Below are positions 58,530 to 64,000 of a DNA stretch of 64,000 nucleotides, piece after piece. Both the position numbers and the translations under genes were made by a program. The DNA is from an uncultured Gemmiger sp. (GTDB taxonomy: Bacteria; Bacillota; Clostridia; Oscillospirales; Ruminococcaceae), in the NCBI RefSeq assembly GCF_934561205.1, contig NZ_CAKTFU010000013.1:19501-83500 (forward strand), read 5' to 3'. The notes under the pieces were generated by a model. The model was not told the origin of the DNA, did not search any database, and was given only the letters and a program-made list of their open reading frames with translations. How positions within the stretch are numbered: the stretch's first letter is position 1; each line of letters starts with the position of its first letter.

Positions 58530-58700
58530 CGGGTGGGCGGGGCGTCAAAAAATGTGTCTTGACGATTTTTTAGCCCCGCCCGTCCGCGACCCACCCATTT
58601 GGGGGTCCAGGGGGGCTGGCCCCCCTGGCCGTGCCCCGCGCCTCGGAAGTAGCGGCGCTTTTCTTTGGTACTTTCTTTGGGCGTCCAAAGAAAGTACAGT
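58530..58700. repeat. Nested hairpin block after the sensor gene
   Basis: GGGCGGGGC/GCCCCGCCC stem around 58532-58580, a GGGGGGCTGGCCCCCC-type palindrome near 58610-58625, and a perfect 13-bp stem GTACTTTCTTTGG/CCAAAGAAAGTAC (58668-58680, 58685-58697) with GCGT loop. The last directly follows the sensor gene stop and may end its transcript. Confidence 0.6.
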
Positions 58701-58702
58701 TT

Positions 58703-59932
58703 TCACGCCGGGAACAAAATCTTCACCATATAAAACCCGCCCGCGCACTCGCAGGTCAGCACGCCGTTGTGACCCTCCACAATGCGGCGTATCACCTTCA
58801 GCGGGTAATCCTCCTTCACCTCTTGGCCCTGCACGGGCACCGCCGCACTGATGACCGCAAACCCCTGCCGATGCACCACCACCAAATCGATCATCCGATG
58901 CTCCGGTTCGGGCACGGCCTTGGCCTGCTGGATGCACAGGTCTAACACGTTGCTGAACAGCGTGTACAGGTCGCCCGCCTCCAAAAACCGCACACAGGCG
59001 CCGTCCGCCACACTGTGCAGCCGTATGCCGTCGGCCTGGCACAGCAGGGTCTTTTCGGTCAGCACCACGTCCAGCACCTCGTTGCCGGTGTCGGCGGCAG
59101 TGTCGTAGGCAGCGGCGGCAGCCTCGGCCTCGCGCAGCTGCGCCTCGGCGGCAGCGGGCGCAAGGCGGCGCAGATCGGCGATCTGCACCTTCAAATCGTG
59201 ACATCTTTTGTTGATAAGCTGTACATTTTTGCGCGCCACCAGGTATTGCCGGCGCTGGCGCTCATACAAAAGGTTCAGCATATCCATCTCTTTTTTCATG
59301 GCCGATTTCTTAAACAGCTCGGTCTGCAAATACAAAAGCGTCAGGCAGTACAGCTGCGTCAAAACCGCCGAAACCACCAGCGCGGAGTTCACGTCCTCGC
59401 CGCGCTGGAACAGCAGCATCACGCTCTGCACTTCAAAAATCGCGCTCAACAGCAAACCGCTGACCAGCTGGCGCGGCCCGATGCGGTAACTGCCCGCCTG
59501 CGGCATGGTGCGCGCGGCAGTGTAGCGCAGCAGCAGGTAATACAGCACCAGCGTTACGGGCTGCATGGTGGGCAAAAAGGTCCAGTGCAGCCGCTGTTCG
59601 GCCGCCCATACCAGCATCAGCCACAGCTCGTGGGCGGTCTCGGTCACCAGAAGCACCCAGACTGCGCAGTACACGCTGCCGGGCGTATTCAGCGGCGTGC
59701 ACAGCCGCGTGGCCACCGCCGACCACACCATAAAGCCCGCGCCGGCCGCCACAAAGCCGGGTATACTCAGCCCGCAGCGGGTCACCAGTGCAATAACGAA
59801 GGCCGCCAGCGCAAGATCCGCCGCAAGGCAAAGCGCCGCGCGGCGCGCAAAATCCGGGTGGCGGTTCAGCGGCAGCCAAAAACAAAGCTGCGCCCCCGCC
59901 ATATACACCCACGTCGAAAGCACCGTCGCCAT
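58703..59932 (-). CDS. GHKL-type sensor histidine kinase with degenerate ATP site
   Basis: A 409-residue sensor: about six membrane helices (residues 5-195), a coiled-coil linker, then a dimerisation segment with the phosphoacceptor in NKRCHDLK (His245) and a C-terminal GHKL domain. The N box reads FSNVLDLCIQQA where AgrC-like kinases have NLLDNAIEA, so the Mg-binding second Asn is Leu. The HGxGL lid motif is replaced by EDYPLKVIRRIV. ATP binding may be impaired. ATG 59932 overlaps the response regulator stop (TGATG). The partner gene and layout match peptide- or signal-sensing LytTR systems. Confidence 0.85.
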   Translation of the reverse strand: MATVLSTWVYMAGAQLCFWLPLNRHPDFARRAALCLAADLALAAFVIALVTRCGLSIPGFVAAGAGFMVWSAVATRLCTPLNTPGSVYCAVWVLLVTETAHELWLMLVWAAEQRLHWTFLPTMQPVTLVLYYLLLRYTAARTMPQAGSYRIGPRQLVSGLLLSAIFEVQSVMLLFQRGEDVNSALVVSAVLTQLYCLTLLYLQTELFKKSAMKKEMDMLNLLYERQRRQYLVARKNVQLINKRCHDLKVQIADLRRLAPAAAEAQLREAEAAAAAYDTAADTGNEVLDVVLTEKTLLCQADGIRLHSVADGACVRFLEAGDLYTLFSNVLDLCIQQAKAVPEPEHRMIDLVVVHRQGFAVISAAVPVQGQEVKEDYPLKVIRRIVEGHNGVLTCECAGGFYMVKILFPA

Positions 59933-60639
59933 CACAGCATACCCCCGACATACCCCGCCATGGACGCAAAAAACGCAGTGCGCTGGCGGCGGCTGATTTC
60001 CAGTTTTTCACCGGCCACCGTGACAAACTCGTTGTCCGCGCCGCTGACGTACTTCAAATTGACCAGATAGCACTGGTTGCAGCGGGCAAAGTGATACCCC
60101 GCCAACTCCTGCTCGGCCTTTTGCAGGCTGCCCCGCACCGAGTACACCGCGTCCGCCGTGTGGTAGTGCAGCATACGGTCGTGGGTTTCCAGATACAACA
60201 CCTGCTCGGAATCCACCATGCGCAGCCCGTCGGGCGTCTGCAAGGCCAGCTGCCTGCCGCGGCGGCTCTGCACACGGCGCACCGCCCGCCCCAGCTTGAC
60301 CGAAAACGGGTAGTATTCCACGGGCTTCAAGACAAAATCAAACGCCTCGACCTCATAGCCGCGGATGGCGTACTGCGCCAGATTCGTCACGAACACCAAC
60401 ACCACGTCGGGGTCGGCGGCGCGGATACGCTCGGCGGCCGTCATGCCGCCCAGCAGCGGCATTTCGATATCCAGAAAAATAATGTCAAACCCGCCTTGGT
60501 ACGGCTGGGCGATCTGCGCACCGTCGGCAAAATCCGTCACGACTAAGGGCAGGTTGTTTTCCTGCGCGTAGCGGTTTATAAAACCGCTCAAGCGTTCGCG
60601 GTTTTCCCGTTCGTCGTCCACCACCGCTATATTCAGCAT
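59932..60639 (-). CDS. LytTR-family response regulator
   Basis: A 235-residue regulator. The receiver domain has NIAVVDDERENRERL at its start, phosphoacceptor Asp57 in IIFLDIEMP and the conserved Lys in FVLKPVEYYPF. The LytTR DNA-binding domain covers about residues 130-235 (LRMVDSEQVLYLETHDRMLHYHT, FARCNQCYLVNLKYV). It pairs with the sensor gene downstream. GGGAGGTG precedes the ATG. Target genes are not evident. Confidence 0.95.
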   Translation of the reverse strand: MLNIAVVDDERENRERLSGFINRYAQENNLPLVVTDFADGAQIAQPYQGGFDIIFLDIEMPLLGGMTAAERIRAADPDVVLVFVTNLAQYAIRGYEVEAFDFVLKPVEYYPFSVKLGRAVRRVQSRRGRQLALQTPDGLRMVDSEQVLYLETHDRMLHYHTADAVYSVRGSLQKAEQELAGYHFARCNQCYLVNLKYVSGADNEFVTVAGEKLEISRRQRTAFFASMAGYVGGML

Positions 60640-60676
60640 CGCCGCACCTCCCTTTCGCGGATTTGTTTTTGTCTAT

Positions 60677-60705
60677 ATTATAGGATAATTTACGCGCCGA
60701 TGCAA
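60677..60705 (-). promoter_or_regulatory. Promoter of the two-component operon
   Basis: Minus strand TTGCAT (60700-60705), 17-bp spacer, TATAAT (60677-60682). Confidence 0.75.
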
Positions 60706-60717
60706 GTTCCGCCGCAA

Positions 60718-60749
60718 CAAAAAAACAGCCCCCGCCGTTTGGCAGGGGC
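60718..60749 (-). terminator. Terminator of the decarboxylase genes
   Basis: GCCCCTGCC/GGCGGGGGC stem with one wobble; the minus strand continues TGTTTTTTTG. Confidence 0.8.
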
Positions 60750-60765
60750 CGTAAAAGTTCGGTTA

Positions 60766-61956
60766 TCAGGCAAACATATTGATCAGGATACCGGCAGCAA
60801 CCGCAGAACCGATAACGCCGGCCACGTTGGGGCCCATGGCGTGCATCAGCAGGTAGTTGCTGGGGTTGTACTCCTGGCCGACCTTCTGGGAAACACGGGC
60901 GGCCATAGGCACGGCAGAAACGCCGGCAGAGCCGATCAGCGGGTTGACCTTGCCGTGGGTGACAACGCACATCACCTTGCCCAGCAGCACACCGCCTGCG
61001 GTGCCGACGCCGAAGGCGATGATGCCCAGAACGATGATCTCAACAGTCTGCAGGTTCAGGAAGGTGGCGGCGTTGGTGGTGCAGCCGACGGTGAAGCCCA
61101 GGAAGATGGTGATGATGTTCATCAATTCGTTGCCGGCGGTCTTGGTGATACGCTCGACCACGCCGGATTCCTTCATCAGGTTGCCCATCATCAGGCAGCC
61201 GACCAGCAGGGCGGCGTCAGGCAGCGTCAGGGAAACGATGATGGTAACGATGATGGGGAACAAAATCTTCTCGGTCTTGGAAACCTTGCGCGGGGTCTCC
61301 ATAACGATCTGACGTTCTTTTTCGGTAGTCAGCGCCTTCATGATGGGCGGCTGAATGACCGGCACCAGCGCCATATAACAGTACGCCGCCACGGCAATGG
61401 AACCCAGCAGGTGCGGGGCGAGCTTGGTGGTAACGTAGATGGCGGTGGGGCCGTCGGCGCCGCCGATGATGCCGATGGAGGCAGCCTCGCGGTTGGTGAA
61501 GCCGAGGATCTTAGCGCCGACAAAGGTGAAGAAGATGCCCAGCTGTGCGGCAGCGCCCAGCAGCAGGCTGGAGGGGCGGGCGATCAGCGGGGTGAAGTCG
61601 GTCATGGTACCGATGCCAAGGAAGATCAGCGGGGGGTAAATGCCCAGCTTGACGCCCAGGTAGATGTAGTCGGCCATGCCGCCGGTGGAACCCAGCAAGG
61701 CCCAGTCGATGTGGTTGGTCTCGTTGATGAAGATGTTCATGTGGAAAATGCCGTCCAGCGGCAGGTTGGTCATCAACATGCCAAAGCCGATGGGCAACAG
61801 CAGCAGCGGCTCAAACTGCTTGGCAATGGCCAGGTACAGCAGCACGCAGGCCACGGCGATCATGACAGCATACTTCCAGCCGCCCTCGACAAAGAAGATC
61901 TGCGCCCAGCCGGAGTTGGCAAAGATCTCACTGATATTGGTTAAAATAGCACCCAT
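60766..61956 (-). CDS. oadB: Na+-translocating decarboxylase beta subunit
   Basis: A 396-residue membrane protein of the OadB/MmdB/GcdB family that couples decarboxylation of carboxybiotin to Na+ export. The signature region [26 protein letters not shown] near residue 155 carries the Asp needed for Na+ transport; [13 protein letters not shown] and [19 protein letters not shown] are conserved too. The acyl specificity (oxaloacetate, methylmalonyl-CoA or glutaconyl-CoA) is set by the alpha subunit, which is not in the window. The gamma subunit gene lies 18 bases upstream. Confidence 0.95.
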   Translation of the reverse strand: MGAILTNISEIFANSGWAQIFFVEGGWKYAVMIAVACVLLYLAIAKQFEPLLLLPIGFGMLMTNLPLDGIFHMNIFINETNHIDWALLGSTGGMADYIYLGVKLGIYPPLIFLGIGTMTDFTPLIARPSSLLLGAAAQLGIFFTFVGAKILGFTNREAASIGIIGGADGPTAIYVTTKLAPHLLGSIAVAAYCYMALVPVIQPPIMKALTTEKERQIVMETPRKVSKTEKILFPIIVTIIVSLTLPDAALLVGCLMMGNLMKESGVVERITKTAGNELMNIITIFLGFTVGCTTNAATFLNLQTVEIIVLGIIAFGVGTAGGVLLGKVMCVVTHGKVNPLIGSAGVSAVPMAARVSQKVGQEYNPSNYLLMHAMGPNVAGVIGSAVAAGILINMFA

Positions 61957-61974
61957 GGTATTCTCTGCCCCTCC

Positions 61975-62376
61975 TTACATAAACGGTGTGGTATGTTCCT
62001 GCACGCCGGCATCGCCCCAGGCACCGCGGCGGCTGCCGCCGTTCTTGGGGATACGCTTGATGCCGCGGATCACGGCGTTGCCGCCCACGACCGTGGCAAC
62101 GGCAGCGGAGATAGCGGCAATGATCTCACCGGGGATACCGCCCTCAGCCTTGGGGGCAGGGGCAGCGGCGGGCTTGGCAGCGGGAGCAGCGGCGGGCTTG
62201 TCCGCCTTCTTGGGGGCAGGCTTGGGATTTTTCTTGTTGTTCAGTGCATCGAACAGTTTGCCTTCGGCCGTGATGATCAGGCACAGGGCGACCAGCATGG
62301 CAAACACCAGCGTAATGCTGGTCAGCACAACTGTTCCGTCGGCAGCTTCGAGCGCCAGCAGGGCAATAGTGGGCAT
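61975..62376 (-). CDS. Na+-pumping decarboxylase gamma subunit (OadG-like)
   Basis: A 133-residue protein with one N-terminal membrane helix (VVLTSITLVFAMLVALCLIITAEGKLF), a Lys/Ala/Pro linker at about residues 46-82 (APKKADKPAAAPAAKP), and a conserved end (IIAAISAAVATVVGG). This matches OAD gamma / MmdD subunits, which anchor the complex. The start at ATG 62376 follows AAAGGAGG by 8 bases; the 7-codon extension covers that site. No biotin-attachment MKM motif is present, so the carrier domain is elsewhere. Confidence 0.85.
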   Translation of the reverse strand: MPTIALLALEAADGTVVLTSITLVFAMLVALCLIITAEGKLFDALNNKKNPKPAPKKADKPAAAPAAKPAAAPAPKAEGGIPGEIIAAISAAVATVVGGNAVIRGIKRIPKNGGSRRGAWGDAGVQEHTTPFM

Positions 62377-62436
62377 AAGGGGATCCTCCTTTATCATACA
62401 AACCTTTCTCTCTCATAAAAAAGGCTATTTGTTATG

Positions 62437-62442
62437 ATTATA
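62437..62442 (-). promoter_or_regulatory. -10 element for the decarboxylase genes
   Basis: Minus strand TATAAT about 60 bases before the gamma-subunit start; no clear -35 at the usual distance. Confidence 0.4.
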
Positions 62443-62504
62443 ACACACAATCCCCGTTTTGTGTAGACTTTTCGGCAAAAAACTTGCGAAAAAAACAATG
62501 CACG

Positions 62505-62590
62505 GTAGGGGCGGGGCATGCCCCGCCCGCAGTTTTATGGTGATGATAATTTTATGGGTTGATTTGTAGGCACGGCTACTATGCCGCCCG
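62505..62590. repeat. REP pair
   Basis: GTAGGGGCGGGGCATGCC arm then a GTAGGCACGGCTACTATGCC arm. A fragment of the AAAGGCTTCC hairpin repeat follows at about 62629-62662. Confidence 0.7.
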
Positions 62591-62665
62591 TTGCAACCGT
62601 CCCGGTAATGCGATATAACGGGTAAACCGCAAAAGGCTTCCCACTTTTGGGGGAAGCCTTTTGCG

Positions 62666-62750
62666 GTAGGGGCGGGGCATGCCCCGCCCGCGACTTTTCG
62701 TTTGCAACAACATAATGGGTACTCCGTAGGCACGGCCACTATGCCGCCCC
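62666..62750. repeat. REP pair, second tandem unit
   Basis: Same two-arm arrangement as 62505-62590, with the spacer ending GGGTACTCC. Together they account for most of the 415 bases between the decarboxylase genes and the next ORF. Confidence 0.7.
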
Positions 62751-62791
62751 TGCCACCTTCGCAAACAGAGTGCTATCCTCCGTCGCCCCTA

Positions 62792-63169
62792 TTATATGCC
62801 GGTATTTTCATGAGAACTGACGCTCATGGGCGGTGTTGCGCTGTAAAAGGCCTTTCCGTTCACTGTGTTCTGCGTCATGCCGATCCAATCGATCAACTGA
62901 TCCTCAGAATATGAAACCTGACAGGTTTTCAACTTCTCAGAACTGCACGAATAGACCCCGTCCGACAGGGTGATAACCCCCATCCGCTCTAGGCTTGCCA
63001 GCATCTTGCCCAGTTCTTTTCGGTCACAGTTTCTCCCTTTTTCCGAAATCGCCGTTGCGATCTGCGTTTCCGACAACGGCTTTTCTTTCAGCAACATTGC
63101 CAATGCCAGTTTTGCCCCGTTTAAGTAGCAGGGAATGATTTTATTTCGTACCCAAATTCCTTTTTTCAT
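62792..63169 (-). CDS. Hypothetical winged-helix protein, 125 residues
   Basis: The start at ATG 63169 (MKKGIWVRNKIIPCYLNGAKL) follows GGGAGG by 7 bases. The middle (LAMLLKEKPLSETQIATAISEKGRNCDRKELGKMLASLERMGVITLSDGVYSC) has the helix-turn-helix and hairpin pattern of a winged-helix domain; the C-terminal 35 residues have no clear match. Codon usage is visibly less G+C-biased than its neighbours, hinting at transfer from another genome. Function unknown; possibly a regulator. Confidence 0.6.
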   Translation of the reverse strand: MKKGIWVRNKIIPCYLNGAKLALAMLLKEKPLSETQIATAISEKGRNCDRKELGKMLASLERMGVITLSDGVYSCSSEKLKTCQVSYSEDQLIDWIGMTQNTVNGKAFYSATPPMSVSSHENTGI

Positions 63170-63440
63170 GTTGCCAACCTCCCTGTATTCGCTTTTGCAG
63201 GTGTCTTTGCTTAACGTAAACCGCTCCGGCACAAAAGCCTATCTCATATACACTCCAAAAAGCTCTTGCGTTTCTTATCGGTATAACTAAATTTAAACCC
63301 AATTTATTTCGTTTGTCCACAAAATTTTTCAGAATTGTATAGCTGCACATAAATTACCGCAAACCTTGCAGCACAATCACGATTTTTCAGCCTTTTGGCG
63401 CGCTTTTCGATAAATACACCAAACCAAAACAGCACCACCC
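63170..63440. other. AT-rich gap upstream of the winged-helix ORF
   Basis: About 270 bases with lower G+C than the rest. It should hold the promoter of the leftward ORF, but no convincing -35/-10 pair stands out. Open frames here look accidental. Confidence 0.4.
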
Positions 63441-63591
63441 CGTAGGGGCGGTCATCGACCGCCCGCGACTTTGCGGCAATAACAACATTACGGGTACTCC
63501 GTAGGCACGGCTACTATGCCGCCCGCCGCAACCATCCCGACAACTCAACCTAACGGATAATCCGCCCGGGACGCAACTATGCGTCCCCTAC
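63441..63591. repeat. REP cluster with three arms
   Basis: GTAGGGGCGGTCATCGACCGCC, GTAGGCACGGCTACTATGCC, and GGGACGCAACTATGCGTCCC then CTAC, with the same spacers seen at 20464 and 62666. Confidence 0.75.
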
Positions 63592-63645
63592 AAGCCTACC
63601 GGAACCAGGCGTTTTCCCCTATGACCGCTTACCTCCCGGTTGTTC

Positions 63646-63670
63646 GTAGGGAGGGGTCTCGACCCCTCCT
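63646..63670. repeat. Single REP arm
   Basis: GTAG followed by GGAGGGGTCTCGACCCCTCC, the arm variant also seen in the 35128 copy. A GTGCGCGC/GCGCGCAC hairpin and a TTATTATTTCTTATTTATTATC tract-type module follow (63762-63825). Confidence 0.7.
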
Positions 63671-63926
63671 TGCCGCATTGCGCCAACGCCAACCTATCGG
63701 GCAACCCGCCCTACATCGCAATTTCATCGCAGTCTCCCCGCCCGCATCTCCGTCGTATAAATGTGCGCGCACGGCGCGCACTCCATATTTATTATTTCTT
63801 ATTTATTATCTATTATCTATTATTTGCCCCTCTGGGGCACTCTCGCCCCCGATGGTGCACCCGGCACTGCTTTTCAATAACGCACAAAACAAAAAACAGC
63901 CCTACGTTTTCCGTAAGGCTGTACTT

Positions 63927-63971
63927 TGGTGCACCATCGGGGACTCGAACCCAGGACCCACTGATTAAGAG
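63927..63971 (-). tRNA. Truncated tRNA-Lys(CTT) 3' fragment
   Basis: On the minus strand the last 45 bases run from the anticodon loop CTCTTAA through TCAGT, the variable loop, the T arm (GGTTCGAGTCC) and acceptor strand to CCA. The adjoining bases (63972-64000) should give the 5' anticodon stem ACTGA and a D arm but do not (CATAT precedes the loop). The T stem has one mismatch. This is a pseudo-tRNA fragment, as left at one end of elements that integrate into tRNA genes. Confidence 0.75.
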
Positions 63972-64000
63972 ATATGGTATCCTTGTTCCCTATCTTTTCC

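Noticed and set aside
63141..63350. 69-codon leftward ORF
   Set aside because: It overlaps the better-supported winged-helix ORF in another frame, without ribosome-binding site or family match.
63579..63968. 129-codon ORF ending GDSNPGPTD
   Set aside because: It is translated REP DNA, and the terminal peptide is the usual artefact of reading a tRNA 3' end in antisense.

Overview
The window is G+C-rich DNA from a Gram-positive, anaerobic gut Firmicute. The likely family is Oscillospiraceae/Ruminococcaceae (Faecalibacterium, Gemmiger or Subdoligranulum type). This is inferred from strong GGAGG ribosome-binding sites, TTGACA/TATAAT promoters, ECF vitamin transporters, PPi-type phosphofructokinases, a Na+-pumping decarboxylase, lipoprotein signals, and many short palindromic repeats between genes. 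There are no rRNA genes, no CRISPR array and no transposase in the window. Most of it is ordinary chromosome; the unusual content is mainly in the intergenic DNA.

Layout. 1-4.3 kb: 3' part of tex, a Crh/HPr-like protein lacking the active-site His, and an SstT-type symporter. 4.3-9.3 kb: leftward glpK-glpA-like-glpB-like-DUF1667 operon for glycerol, with a 174-bp repeat in its 5' leader. 9.3-12 kb: PAP2 phosphatase and pyrG. 12-16.9 kb: RND exporter plus its TetR-type regulator behind a 20-bp palindromic operator. 17-20.5 kb: ECF transporter (S, fused A-A, T). 20.9-28.3 kb: leftward housekeeping genes (zinc-ribbon protein, efp, endonuclease IV-like and YqeG genes, rpsU, acyltransferase, pfp, HAD phosphatase, small export protein). 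28.4-30.1 kb: DUF3842, small kinase, second ECF S component. 30.2-35 kb: cell-surface polysaccharide export operon (Wzm/Wzt-type ABC, two glycosyltransferases, DUF2304). 35.3-37.7 kb: polar amino-acid ABC importer. 38-42 kb: hypothetical protein and two DUF3048 lipoproteins. 42.3-46.2 kb: GIY-YIG/GNAT fusion, MYG1-like protein, phosphoesterase, then an Lrp/AsnC regulator with a glycosyltransferase. 46.4-49 kb: candidate small RNA, trxA-ohrR-like pair, structured RNA, second pfp. 49.4-58 kb: M20 amidohydrolase, GPH sugar transporter, membrane-anchored circularly permuted GH3, and GH2 with a second 174-bp repeat in its leader. 58.7-62.4 kb: GHKL-like sensor with LytTR regulator, and Na+-decarboxylase beta and gamma subunits. 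62.8-64 kb: a less G+C-rich winged-helix ORF, repeats, and a truncated tRNA-Lys 3' fragment at the right edge.

How the genes work together. The cell imports glycosides and amino acids, splits glycosides (GH2, GH3), oxidises glycerol-3-phosphate anaerobically, runs PPi-dependent glycolysis and can build a sodium gradient by decarboxylation. That gradient could drive SstT and the GPH transporter.

Most notable signals: (1) a candidate C-rich small RNA at about 46411-46502 with its own consensus promoter and terminator; (2) a 174-bp inverted-repeat-bounded element placed just downstream of the promoters of both glpK and the GH2 gene; (3) a 133-bp REP/BIME-like family in six copies whose palindromic arms vary but stay mostly self-complementary; (4) a tRNA-Lys fragment that looks like an integration scar pointing out of the window.
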